A DNA stretch of 64,000 nt from Streptomyces sp. AC512_CC834 (GTDB taxonomy: Bacteria > Actinomycetota > Actinomycetes > Streptomycetales > Streptomycetaceae): contig NZ_JAGMUO010000034.1 of assembly GCF_019049325.1 (NCBI RefSeq), forward strand, positions 1-64,000, given 5' to 3'. The notes below the pieces were generated by a model, which saw nothing but the letters and a program-made list of their open reading frames with translations, had not been told where the DNA came from and did no database searches. Below are positions 26,506 to 37,937 of the stretch, one piece after another. Position 1 is the first letter of the stretch; every line of letters starts with the position of its first letter. Both the position numbers and the translations under genes were made by a program.

Positions 26506-27948
26506 GTGTCGACCAGAATCGTCCGCACCGTGGGGCCAGGGGCGGTCACCGCTGTGATCACCCTGAGCTGCGTCGTGATCTCACTGATGCAGACCTTCAT
26601 CGTGCCCATCATCCCGATGCTGCCCCAACTGCTGGGCACGGGTGCGTCCAACGCCTCCTGGGCGGTCACCGCCACGCTCCTGGCCGCGGCCGTGGTCACC
26701 CCGATCGCCGGGCGCCTCGACGACATGTACGGCAAACGCAGGGTCATCATCGCGAGCCTGGTCATGGTCGTCGTCGGATCCGTGCTGTGCGCGGTGTCCG
26801 ACAGCCTGATCCCGGTCGTCACGGGCAGGGCACTGCAGGGCCTGGCCACCGGCGTCATCCCGGTGGGCATCAGCTTCCTGCGCGACGTGCTGCCCGCCGA
26901 ACGGGTCGGCAGTGCGATCGCCCTGGTCAGCGCAGCCCTGGGCGTCGGCGGTGCCGTCGGCCTGCCCGCGTCGGCCGCCATCGTCCAGTACGCCGACTGG
27001 CACGTGCTGTTCTGGATCGCCGCCGTGCTCGGCGTGGTCTGTCTCGCGCTGGTGACGGCACTGCTGCGGGAGTCCCCGAACCAGTCGCCGGGACGCTTCG
27101 ACGTGCCCGGCGCCCTCGGACTCGCCGCCGGTCTGGTGTGCCTGCTCCTCGCCGCGACCAAGGGTGGCAGTTGGGGCTGGACCAGTGGCTCCGTCGCCGG
27201 TCTGCTCCTGGGCGGCGTCGTGATCCTGCTGCTCTGGGGTGTCTACGAGTTGCGCGTGGCGCAGCCGCTGGTGGACCTGAGGGTCACCGCCCGCCGTCCC
27301 GTGCTCTTCACGAACCTGGCCTCCCTCATGGTCGGTTTCGCCATGTACGCGACGAGCCTGGTGTTGCCGCAACTGCTCCAGTCGCCCTCCGCCACCGGGT
27401 ACGGCCTGGGCCAGTCCGTCCTCGCGGCGGGCCTCGCCCTCGCCCCCAGCGGCCTGGTCATGATGGCCTTCGCACCGCTCTCCGCCCGTATCACCGCCCG
27501 GCACGGCGCCCGCACCACGCTCCTGACCGGCCTGTGCGTCATCGGCGTCGGATACGGGGTCGGCCTGGCGCTCATGGCGGAGGTCTGGCAGATCATCGTC
27601 ATGTCGATGATCGTCAGCGCCGGCGTGGGCATCGCCTACGCCGCGAGCCCGGCCCTGATCATGGGAGCCGTGCCCGTGACCGAGACGGCGTCCGCCAACG
27701 GCATCAACTCCCTGATGCGCTCGATCGGCACGTCCTCGTCCAGCGCGGTGATGGCCGCGATGCTCGCCGGCATGACCATGCAAATCGGCCCGGTCTCCGT
27801 ACCGACCGAGCACGGCTTCCGCATGACCTTCGTCGTGGCGATGCTCGCCGCGGTGGCCGGCATCGTCCTCACCCTCCTCATTCCGCGGGTCCGCCGTTCC
27901 ACCACGCCGGATTCCGCCCCGGCCGAGACCGTCGGCGTCGCACGCTGA
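26506..27948 (+). CDS. MFS drug-export-type transporter (14-helix class)
   Basis: 480 residues from GTG with AAGGAAG six bases upstream. Motif A GRLDDMYGKRRVI between helices 2 and 3 and the arrangement LLQSPSATGYGLGQSVLAAG are typical of DHA2 (EmrB/QacA) exporters; about 14 hydrophobic segments can be counted. Expected to use the proton gradient to expel small lipophilic compounds. First gene of a transcript with two SDR enzymes and facing a MarR regulator, so substrate may be the compound that the SDRs modify. Confidence 0.88.
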   Translation: MSTRIVRTVGPGAVTAVITLSCVVISLMQTFIVPIIPMLPQLLGTGASNASWAVTATLLAAAVVTPIAGRLDDMYGKRRVIIASLVMVVVGSVLCAVSDSLIPVVTGRALQGLATGVIPVGISFLRDVLPAERVGSAIALVSAALGVGGAVGLPASAAIVQYADWHVLFWIAAVLGVVCLALVTALLRESPNQSPGRFDVPGALGLAAGLVCLLLAATKGGSWGWTSGSVAGLLLGGVVILLLWGVYELRVAQPLVDLRVTARRPVLFTNLASLMVGFAMYATSLVLPQLLQSPSATGYGLGQSVLAAGLALAPSGLVMMAFAPLSARITARHGARTTLLTGLCVIGVGYGVGLALMAEVWQIIVMSMIVSAGVGIAYAASPALIMGAVPVTETASANGINSLMRSIGTSSSSAVMAAMLAGMTMQIGPVSVPTEHGFRMTFVVAMLAAVAGIVLTLLIPRVRRSTTPDSAPAETVGVAR

Positions 27949-27986
27949 CCCGCCGCACCCCGGACACAGCGAAAGGAACCACCATC

Positions 27987-28784
27987 ATGGAACGCCTGAA
28001 GGACAAGGTCGCCGTCATCACCGGTGCGGGCAGCGGCATCGGCCGGGCCGCCGCCGAGCTCATGAGCCGGCAGGGAGCGCGGGTCGTCGTCGCCGACTTC
28101 GACACCGAGGCGGCCGCGGAGACCGCCGCGCTCATCGACAAGGCCGGCGGCCTGACCCTGCCCGTGACGGTGGACGTCACCGACGAGGGCTCGATCGTGG
28201 ACATGGTCGCCGCCACCGTCGCCGAGTTCGGCGCCCTGAACGTGCTCTGCAACCACGTCGGCGGCACCAACCCGCGCACCGACCTGGACGTGCTGCGCAT
28301 GGACATGGACGAGTTCCACAGGGCCGTCTCCCGCAACGTGACCAGCACGCTCCTCGGCACCCGGCACGCGATCCCGCACATGATCCGCGCGGGCGGCGGC
28401 TCGATCATCAACACCGCCTCGGTCGCCGCCCTGGTCGGCGACGTTCTGCAGACCTCCTACGGGGCGGTCAAGGCGGCCGTCGTCAGCATCACCAAGTCCA
28501 CCGCCGTCCAGTACGGGCCCCGGAACGTGCGCTGCAACGCCATCGCCCCCGGCGCCGTCATGACCCCCGCGCTGGAGAACAACCTGCCGGACGGCGTCAT
28601 CGAGAGCCTCAAGCAGGGCAACGCGCTGCCCCGCCTCGGCTCGTCCGAGGACATCGGCCACACCATGGTGTTCCTCGCCTCCGACGAGTCCCGCTACCTC
28701 ACCGGCCAACTGCTGGTGGTCGACGGCGGAATGACCATGCAGTCGTCCGCCGCCCCGGGGCGGCGGGCCCAGCTCCCCGCCTGA
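27987..28784 (+). CDS. Short-chain dehydrogenase/reductase
   Basis: 265 residues. TGAGSGIG (cofactor loop), INTASVAALVG (Ser) and SYGAVKAAV (Tyr-x3-Lys) complete a classical SDR site; Asp after the second strand (VVVADFDTEAA) suggests NAD preference. NHVG replaces the usual NNAG motif (CNHVGGTN), a noticeable change in the cofactor-binding segment. Starts 38 bases after the MFS gene, so one transcript. Confidence 0.9.
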   Translation: MERLKDKVAVITGAGSGIGRAAAELMSRQGARVVVADFDTEAAAETAALIDKAGGLTLPVTVDVTDEGSIVDMVAATVAEFGALNVLCNHVGGTNPRTDLDVLRMDMDEFHRAVSRNVTSTLLGTRHAIPHMIRAGGGSIINTASVAALVGDVLQTSYGAVKAAVVSITKSTAVQYGPRNVRCNAIAPGAVMTPALENNLPDGVIESLKQGNALPRLGSSEDIGHTMVFLASDESRYLTGQLLVVDGGMTMQSSAAPGRRAQLPA

Positions 28785-28825
28785 GCCGACGCACGAGAGC
28801 CCGCAAGAAAGGAACGGACGGCATC

Positions 28826-29581
28826 ATGAACGTACGCACACTCGACGGCAGGACCGCCATCGTCACCGGGGGAGCCTCCGGGATCGGCGGCGCCATTACC
28901 AGGATCTTCGTCGCGCGGGGAGCCCGGGTCGTCGTGGTCGACCTGCAGGAGGAAGCCGGGCAGGGCATCGCCGACGAGCTCGGTGACGCCGTGGTCTTCC
29001 TGCGCGGTGACGTCTCGGACCGGAAGGTCGCCGATGCGGCCGTGGCCACCGCCGTCGACCGTTTCGGGTCCCTCGGCGTGCTGGTGAACAACGCGAGCGT
29101 GTCGCGGCAGAAGCCGTTCGAGGAGCAGACGGACGACGACTGGAACCTCGCCATGGACACCGGTCTGTACGCCACCCGCAACTTCATGCTCGCCGCGCTG
29201 CCCGAACTGAAGAAGACCGGCAACGCCTCCGTCATCAACTTCGGCTCCGGAGCCGGACTGAACGGCCAGCCGAACCAGGCCTCCTACGCCGCGGCCAAGG
29301 AAGCGATCCGCGGCCTGAGCCGGGTGGCCGCCAACGAGTGGGCCCCGCACAACATCCGGGTCAACGTCGTCTGCCCGATGGCGCTGACCGCCGGAGTGGC
29401 CCAGTGGGCCGAGGCCCGCCCCGAGCAGTACGCGCAGTCCGCCGCCGCGGTGCCGTTGGGTCGCTTCGGCGACCCCGACCGCGACGTCGCCCCCATCGTC
29501 GCCTTCCTCGCGAGCGACGACGCGAAGTACATGACCGGACAGACCGTGATGGCCGACGGCGGGGCCGTCAAGCTCCGCTGA
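28826..29581 (+). CDS. Short-chain dehydrogenase/reductase
   Basis: 251 residues. TGGASGIGG, NNASVSRQKPF, INFGSGAGLNG and SYAAAKEAI give all classical SDR motifs, with Asp (VVVVDLQEEAG) favouring NAD. RBS AAAGGAAC upstream of ATG. Last gene of the MFS-SDR-SDR unit. About 30 percent similar by eye to its neighbour, so an old duplication or convergent recruitment. Substrate unknown. Confidence 0.9.
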   Translation: MNVRTLDGRTAIVTGGASGIGGAITRIFVARGARVVVVDLQEEAGQGIADELGDAVVFLRGDVSDRKVADAAVATAVDRFGSLGVLVNNASVSRQKPFEEQTDDDWNLAMDTGLYATRNFMLAALPELKKTGNASVINFGSGAGLNGQPNQASYAAAKEAIRGLSRVAANEWAPHNIRVNVVCPMALTAGVAQWAEARPEQYAQSAAAVPLGRFGDPDRDVAPIVAFLASDDAKYMTGQTVMADGGAVKLR

Positions 29582-29855
29582 GACGCGCCCGCGTTCCCGC
29601 CCGTCGGAAGTGTGGGAGGCCGGCCGCCGACTGGTCGGTCGTTCATGACGCCCGACCACGGATGGGGCGCCATCCGGACTCCCGGGAACATCCACCTCAG
29701 GAGGCGCCGGTGACCGGACCGCCCAGGCCTGATGGTGGCTCTCCGCTCCGGCCCGGCCCGGCCGCCGGCCATGTCCTACTTCTCTGGCTGTCGGGGTGGA
29801 ACAGGGGCGAACCGAAGTACGACTCCCGCTGCGGGCCCGAGGACGGGAGCGGTGC
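29582..29855. other. Convergent intergenic stretch
   Basis: 274 bases between the convergent second SDR and the M19-like gene. I see no gene and no strong hairpin. Confidence 0.4.
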
Positions 29856-31907
29856 TCATCGCGCGTGGACGGCCACCTCCCGCAGCGAGTAGCCGTACTT
29901 GGTGGCCCGGTCGGTGCCGTGCACGCGCAGGTAGCGCGCGGTCGTCGGGGTGAACCGGGCGGTCTCGATCCCGCCGCGGCCCTCCGCGGTCTGCCACACC
30001 GTGCGCCAGGTCCGGTTGTCGTCGGACACCTCGATGCGGTAGGCGGCGGCGTGGGCCTTCTCCCAGTCCAGTACCACCCGGCCGACGGGCCGGGCGCTGC
30101 GCAGGTCGACCGACCACCACTGGTCGTCGCTCCAGTCGCTCGCCCACCGGGTGGCGAAGTCTCCGTCGACGGCGCGGTCGGGCCGGTAGCTGGTGAAGAC
30201 CGAGAACTCGCTGCTGCTCGCCGACGCGGCACCGCCCCGGGCCAGGTTGGCCGTCCGGTCCCACGCGCGGGTGGCGTTCCACGTGTCCAGGTAGGACTGC
30301 GCGCCGTGCAGCAGTTCGTCGACCAGCGGGTCGCCGCCGACGCGGCGCACGTCCTCGATCCAGTCCGGGATCAGTCCGACGTGGGCGCCGCCGTCGGTGT
30401 TGACGTCCCACACCCGCTCGCCGGTGCGCTGACGGTCCACCAGCGGGCCTTCGGGGTAGGACCGGAACGGGTAGGTGACCTTGTCCGGCGCGTCGTCACC
30501 GCGGGGCGCGGGGTGACTGCCCAGCCCGTTGAAATCGGTGCCGTAGCCGAGCCCGACGTCGTACTTCTCGCGCAGGTCGGCGGTGGCCGCGGTGTCCTCG
30601 ACGAACGCCTTCGAGTCCATGTCGTAGGAGCCGACGAAGCCGCCCATCCGGTACAGCCGCTCGGTCCAGTCGCGGTCCATCCAGCTATGGCTGGAGAGCA
30701 CGCCCGGGTAGTCCACCGACTCCATGATGTCCATCGCCCGGCCGGCGGCCTTGACGCTCATGTGGTCGACCTCGACCATCATCCCCCGGTCCATCATGCC
30801 GTTGAGGGCGTACTCCCCGAGCCGGGTGAGCCCGCGGGTGTTGCACCGCGCGTTCTCGTCGTACGACGGCACGCTGATCCCCTCCGGCAGCTTCGCCTCG
30901 GCCTCGGGCACCCTGGCCGAGCCGATCGGGTTGTCGTGCTGGGGGCCGGTGCACTTCTCGGTCTTCCAGAAGGTGCCGGTGGAGAGGAACTGCCCAATGT
31001 TGATGATGGTGCCCTGTGTCCCCTGGTCGAAGCGCACGCCGCACAGCGCGTTGTCGAACTTGTGGCACAGGAACATGCTGCTCACGCCGAGTGCCTGGAG
31101 TTCGTCGAGACCGGCGTCGATGTCGGCCTTGCTGCACTGGGCGATGTCGAGCACCTGCTTGCAGCCGAAGGGCTCGGAGGTCTCCACGCCCAGGACCACG
31201 GCCAGCTTGCCCGCCTCGATCACCTGGCGTGCCTGCGCGGGCGACGTCACGATCCGGAACCAGCCCTTGCCGGAGCCGCCGTACATCTCGTCGATGTAGT
31301 CCTGCATGTCGTAGGTCTTCTCGGCCTGCAGCCGGACGGACTCCATCTCGTCGCAGCCGCGGTCGCGCACATAGATGGAGCAGATGACGCCGTTGGACGT
31401 CAGGTCGGTGACCAGGACGCGCTGGCCGGCCCGCCAGGCGCGCTCCAGCCAGGCGTAGTAGTTCTGCTGGTGCGACATCGTGGTGGAGCTGGGCCAGTCC
31501 TTGAACGTCGGCCAGCCCACCGGGTCGTGGTGGCCGTCGGGGTCGACGGTGAGGTTCTCCAGCAGCGCGCCGGCCCCGTCGGGGTAGTGCTCGGGGCAGT
31601 CCTTGAGGGCGTCGGCGACACCGCCGTCGGAGAACGGCTTGCCGCAGACCAGCTTGCCGCCGAAGGCCTCGTTGGTCATCAGGTGGTTGTGGGTGTCGAC
31701 GAAGCCGCGTACGTCGCCGTTCGCGTCGGTGCCGGTGAACGGCTCGCCGCTCACGTTGATCTGAGAATCGGGTGCGGGCCGGTCGACCGGCTCCCACCAG
31801 GGCCGCTCGGCGGCGCCGGCCCCGCCGGCTCCCAGGCCGGCCAGGAGCAGTGCGGCGAGGAGGGACAGGGCAAGGGCGGCGGCGGCGCCCGGACGCGCTC
31901 TCTTCAT
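29856..31907 (-). CDS. Secreted M19-like metal hydrolase with C-terminal discoidin (F5/8C) domain
   Basis: 683 residues. A signal peptide (AAALALSLLAALLLAGLGAG) precedes a TIM-barrel with FVDTHNHLMTNE (metal HxH), VVLGVETSEPFGC, VEVDHMSVKAA and LSSHSWMDRD, and GLGYGTDFNGL with the last Asp, resembling renal dipeptidase/M19 enzymes though it is longer. Residues about 545-683 form a discoidin domain (DRAVDGDFATRWASDWSDDQ; AYRIEVSDDNRTWRTV), a carbohydrate- or lipid-binding module. Extracellular; substrate unknown. Divided by 89 bases from the TetR gene upstream on the same strand, where TTGGTCAA and CGGTCAAG repeat as possible operator half-sites. Confidence 0.8.
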   Translation of the reverse strand: MKRARPGAAAALALSLLAALLLAGLGAGGAGAAERPWWEPVDRPAPDSQINVSGEPFTGTDANGDVRGFVDTHNHLMTNEAFGGKLVCGKPFSDGGVADALKDCPEHYPDGAGALLENLTVDPDGHHDPVGWPTFKDWPSSTTMSHQQNYYAWLERAWRAGQRVLVTDLTSNGVICSIYVRDRGCDEMESVRLQAEKTYDMQDYIDEMYGGSGKGWFRIVTSPAQARQVIEAGKLAVVLGVETSEPFGCKQVLDIAQCSKADIDAGLDELQALGVSSMFLCHKFDNALCGVRFDQGTQGTIINIGQFLSTGTFWKTEKCTGPQHDNPIGSARVPEAEAKLPEGISVPSYDENARCNTRGLTRLGEYALNGMMDRGMMVEVDHMSVKAAGRAMDIMESVDYPGVLSSHSWMDRDWTERLYRMGGFVGSYDMDSKAFVEDTAATADLREKYDVGLGYGTDFNGLGSHPAPRGDDAPDKVTYPFRSYPEGPLVDRQRTGERVWDVNTDGGAHVGLIPDWIEDVRRVGGDPLVDELLHGAQSYLDTWNATRAWDRTANLARGGAASASSSEFSVFTSYRPDRAVDGDFATRWASDWSDDQWWSVDLRSARPVGRVVLDWEKAHAAAYRIEVSDDNRTWRTVWQTAEGRGGIETARFTPTTARYLRVHGTDRATKYGYSLREVAVHAR

Positions 31908-31996
31908 GGGGTCTCCCGAGGGCGTGAGGTGGGCCGCACCCTAGAGTTGGTCAAACGTCCCGGTCAAGAGTCCCAGTTGAGCCATCGGCACGTGGA

Positions 31997-32599
31997 TCAG
32001 GCGGGGCGGGCCAGCTCGGCCACATGCCGGGCGACGAGGTCGAGGGCCTCGCCGGCCGCCGCCGCGTTCCCCTCGTTGAGGTAGAGCAGCGTCACGCCGT
32101 CGAGCGCCGCGGTGACGTAGCGCGCCAGGACCGGCACCGGCACGCTCCACTCCAGCCGCTTCCCCGCGTCGTCGGTGAGTGCCTCGATGAGGCGGGTGTT
32201 GGCCGCGAGATACGTCTGGTACTGCCGCTCCGCGACGACGGCGAGGCCGGGCTGCCGCGCGGCGTACTGCGTCAGTTCGTAGGTGAGGCGGTGTTCGTCC
32301 GGCTCCTCGACCACGTGCTGCCAGTAGGCGCGCATCCCGCGACACAGCCGCTCCTCCAGTTCGCCGTCGCTCACCACCTCCGACAGCGCCCGCTCCAGGG
32401 TGTGGCCGGTGATGACCTCGATGACCTCGCCGAGCAGCTCCTCCTTGGAACGGAAGCAGTAGTGGAAGGACCCCAGCGACATGTCGGCCTCGGCCACGAT
32501 CGCGCGTGTGGTGGCGGCCGGGACTCCGTCCCGCACCATGACCGCGATCGCGGCGTCGACCAGCCGCTCGCGTCGTTCGCTCGCCGCAATCCGGTTCAT
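31997..32599 (-). CDS. TetR-family regulator
   Basis: 200 residues from ATG 32599. VDAAIAVMVRDGVPAATTRA then EADMSLGSFHYCFRSKEELL is the TetR HTH and following helix; the remaining helices form the ligand domain. Upstream of and parallel to the secreted hydrolase gene, which it may control. Divergent partner is the lactone-oxidase pseudogene, so the regulator may have lost its original target. Confidence 0.88.
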   Translation of the reverse strand: MNRIAASERRERLVDAAIAVMVRDGVPAATTRAIVAEADMSLGSFHYCFRSKEELLGEVIEVITGHTLERALSEVVSDGELEERLCRGMRAYWQHVVEEPDEHRLTYELTQYAARQPGLAVVAERQYQTYLAANTRLIEALTDDAGKRLEWSVPVPVLARYVTAALDGVTLLYLNEGNAAAAGEALDLVARHVAELARPA

Positions 32600-32719
32600 G
32601 GGCCGACTCCTCGCTCGTGCGCACTGGTGGCCGGGGGTCGCGGGGTGCGACCGACCGAGTCGAGCCGCCATTCTCCCCGACACCGGGTTGTGGCCCCCGC
32701 GTCCACCGAGGACGTCGCG

Positions 32720-33520
32720 GCCGCGGCCGCGTACCGGAGACAGGCCCAAGGCGATCGGATCGGGGCGCTCGTTCTCCGGGACCGCGGTCACGGAAGGCGG
32801 GCGACTGCGGTCGGACCGACCGACCGGACTGGTCCGCGCCGACACCGGGAGCGGCCCGGTCACCGTGCGGGCCGGGATGCCGCTGCACAGGCTCAACCCG
32901 CTGCTCGCCGGGATCGGACCGGCTTTGGGGTGGGGATCCTCGGCGACATCGACCGTCGGACCGCGGCCTGCTTTGCCACGCGGTTACCCCGACCTGTTCG
33001 TCGCGCGGCCGGGGTCTCCCTCGCGCCCTGGGCGTCATCACCGCCGTCACCCTCCAGTGCGTGGCGCTGCACGCGCGGCGCGACGTCGACCGGCCGGAGC
33101 CGCTGGAGCGGACTCTGGAATCACCCGTCTCGCGTCCCGGTTCAGCGGATCCCGCGACGTCACCGACCTCGCCCACCGGGTCTCGGCGTCGCCCGCAGCG
33201 TGGGCCTCCGCGAGGGCGAGTACCCCGTCCCGCGCGACACCCTCGTCGATGCCCTGCGCGAACTCGGGTGCCAGGTCGACTCCCACGGCGAGGCGGATTC
33301 CTTCCCTTTCGGCGCCCGGTTCGCCGCCGACTACGACATCCGGCTCTCCCTGGCCCACGAACGCGATGTCGCCCACATCGCGTTCCACCAGTACCACCGG
33401 AAGCCGCACGAGAGGTGGTTCCAGGACTTCACCGCTCTGCGCGCCCGCCTCGACCCGGCCGGGATGTTCGCCGGCCCCTACCTGGACCGCGTCCTCCGTC
33501 AGGCCGGCGCCGCACGGTGA
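32720..33520 (+). pseudogene. D-arabinono-1,4-lactone oxidase-like (FAD oxidase) pseudogene
   Basis: Fragments of one flavoprotein oxidase lie in different frames: VTEGGRLRSDRPTGLVRADT then VTVRAGMPLHRLNPLLAGIG (FAD domain), LGDIDRRTA, LGVITAVTLQCVALHAR, and an intact C-terminal piece REGEYPVPRDTLVDALREL to AFHQYHRKPHERWFQDF, ending at 33520. The usual GTHGTG covalent-flavin region is missing between fragments. At least three frame changes and a deletion of roughly a third of the gene. Dead copy of an L-gulono/arabinono-lactone oxidase family gene. Confidence 0.75.
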
Positions 33521-33882
33521 ACGCGCCGGACCTTCTCCCGCCGACGCACAGGTCCTGGAGGCACCACGTGTAACAGCGCACACGGGACCGCGCACACCGG
33601 ACCGGGAGCGGAACCGGGGGCGGAACCGGGGGCGGAGCCGGAGGGGGACTCTGCTGCCCGGTTCCCGGGCCGCGGTCACGGTCGGCAGGCGGCGTCGTCC
33701 GTTCGCCCGCTCCGTCGCGGACCTGCCGACCGGCCCCGCATACATGCAGGGCCGGTGACGGTGACGTTCGGCCCCTGCGCAGCGCACCCGGAGGTCCGGT
33801 CAAGGCGGCGGGAGCCGGTGATCCCCGGGCGGATGCCGCGGCCGGACCGAGCACGGCTGCCCCTCATGCGGCCCCGCCGGGG
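33521..33882. other. Non-coding stretch with short GC repeats
   Basis: No gene seen. 33608-33645 is a run of 12-bp units of the type GGAACCGGGGGC. The pseudogene on the left and the importer operon on the right converge here. Confidence 0.5.
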
Positions 33883-34913
33883 TCACTGATCCGGTGAGAC
33901 CCGGAGCGAGGGCTCCTCGGGGTGCACACAGTGCCACTGGTGGCCGTCGCCGCCGTCCTCCCCGGCGGGGAAGCCGGTGGAGCAGGCGTCGTCCGCCTTC
34001 CAGCAGCGGGTGCTGAACGGGCAGCCGGGCGGCGGGTTGGTCGCCGAGGGCACCGGCCCGTGCAGCACGATCCGCTCGGGCCGCTCCAGCAGGCTCGGCG
34101 TCGCCGAGAGCAGGGCCGTGGTGTAGGGATGACGCGACCGGCCGGCCACCTGGTCGGCCTGGCCCTCCTCCACGACCCGTCCGAGATAGAGAACGGCGAT
34201 CCGGTCGGCGAGGTAGCGCACCGTCTGGACGTCGTGCGAGATGAACACCATGCCGAGGCCGAGGCGTTCGCGCAGATCCACCAGGAGATTGAGGATCTGG
34301 GCGCGCACCGACACGTCCAGGGCGCTGGTGGGCTCGTCGGCGACGATCAGCTCCGGCTCCAGCGCGAGGGCGCGGGCGATCGCCACGCGCTGGCGCTGGC
34401 CCCCGGAGAGCTGTCCGGGCATCGCCTCCAGCGTGTGGGCCGGCAGGCCGACCAGGTCGAGGAGCTCCAGGACGCGTGCCTCACGGGCCTCCCGCGTGCC
34501 GCGGCGGTGCACGTCCAGCGGGTCGCGCAGGATGCGGCGCACCGACAGCCGGGGGTTGAGCGCGGTGGACGCGTCCTGGAAGATGACGCCCACGGCGGAG
34601 CCGAAGTCCCCGCGCCGTTCGGCCGGGCTCATCGTCCACAGGTCCCGGCCCCGGAAGTGCACGTGTCCCTCGGTGGGGCGCTGCAGTCCGGTGACCACGC
34701 GGGCCAGCGTGGACTTGCCGCAGCCGGACTCGCCGACCAGGCCGAGGATCTCGCCGCGCCGGACCTCCAGCGAGACCTCCGTCAGGGCGTACACGGAGTC
34801 CCGGTGCAGGATGCCGCCGCTGCGCGCCTTGTGCCGTACGTGGATGCCGTCGAGCCGGATCAGCGGGTCCGCGGCGGGGACCCCGGTGTCCTCCGGGGTG
34901 TGGTGAAGCGTCT

Positions 34914-34917
<4 letters not shown>
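33883..34917 (-). CDS. Peptide-family ABC importer ATPase (SatD/SiaI-like)
   Basis: 344 residues. Walker A GESGCGKSTLARV, signature LSGGQRQRVAIARALAL and Walker B ELIVADEPTSALD are intact, with the oligopeptide-importer C-terminal extension (PGCPFSTRCWKADDAC) that holds Cys residues. ATG overlaps the stop of the permease-ATPase fusion by four bases. Last gene of the four-gene importer. Family-wise it is an OppF/DppF protein, but importers of this family also carry sialic acid (SatABCD of Haemophilus ducreyi; SiaEFGI of Corynebacterium glutamicum), and the flanking sialidase and nan genes make that the likely cargo. Confidence 0.88.
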
Positions 34918-36904
<1,987 letters not shown>

Positions 36905-36908
<4 letters not shown>

Positions 36909-37855
36909 ACCGTCCTGATACGCGGGTTGACGAGCAGGTAGAGCAGGTCGACGACGACGTTGACCACGAGGAACGCGACCGCGATGGTGATGACGGTGCC
37001 CTGCACGAGGGCGATGTCGCCGCCGGTGACGCCTTCGAGGATCAGCTTGCCCATGCCGGGCAGGTCGAAGATCGCCTCGATGACGACGGCGCCGCTGAGC
37101 AGGTAGCCGACCTTGACGCCGAGCACGGTCATCGGGGTGACCAGGGCGTTGCGCAGCACCGACCGGATGATGAGGGACGGCGGCAGGCCGCTGCCCTTGG
37201 CGGTGCGGACGTAGTCGCGGTCGAGTTCGGTGACCATCGCGGTGCGGATGAGGCGGGCCAGGGAGGCCGCGACCGGCAGCGCCAGGGAGAACGCGGGCAG
37301 CGCGAGGGATTCCAGCCAGCCGGTGAACGAGTCCGCCGGGTTGACGTAGCCGCCGGTCGGGAAGACCGGGGTGTTCAGCGCGAACTGCTGGATGAGCAGG
37401 ATGCCGAGCCAGAACGAGGGCAGGGCGATCCCCGCCATCGACACGACCCGGAAGACCTGGTCGGGCCAGCGGTCGCGGTACATGGCGCTGGTGACACCGA
37501 GGACCAGGGCGAGCACGATGGCCAGCACGAGACCGAGCAGGGTGAGCTGCAGCGTCAGCGGGAAGGCGGTGGCGATGCGGTCGGTGACCGGCTGGCTGGG
37601 CGGCACGGTGACACCCAGGTCGCCGTGGAGGAGATCACCGAGGAACGCGAAGTACCGCACCGGGAGGGGATCGTTGAGGCCGTGAGCCTCCTCGAAGACG
37701 GCTCGCGCCGCGGGGGTCGCGCTGTCCCCGAGCGCGTTGTACGCGGGGTCGACCGGGGAGAACTGCAGCACCACGAAGACCAGTAGCGCGATACCGAGAA
37801 TCATCACCGGCATCATCGCGACGCGGCGCAGCGCGAGCCGGAGGAATGCAACCAT
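36905..37855 (-). CDS. Peptide-family ABC importer permease (SatB/SiaF-like)
   Basis: 316 residues of DppB type: six membrane helices and the EAA-type cytoplasmic loop ELDRDYVRTAKGSGLPPSLI. Pairs in the membrane with the permease half of the fused protein. The stop overlaps the next ATG by four bases. 82 bases downstream of the binding-protein gene, with a strong hairpin between, which would make this and the following genes less abundant than the binding protein. Confidence 0.92.
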
Positions 37856-37884
37856 CGTGAGGTTCCTAGAGGTTGGAGGCCGGA

Positions 37885-37913
37885 CCGGCCCCGCGTGTCA
37901 GGCGCGGGGCCGG
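37885..37913 (-). terminator. Hairpin between binding protein and permease genes
   Basis: CCGGCCCCGCG (37885-37895) pairs exactly with CGCGGGGCCGG (37903-37913) around a 7-base loop. Within one operon, this position suits partial termination or 3'-end protection of the binding-protein message. Confidence 0.7.
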
Positions 37914-37937
37914 CCCGGCGGTCGTGCGGCGCGTCGC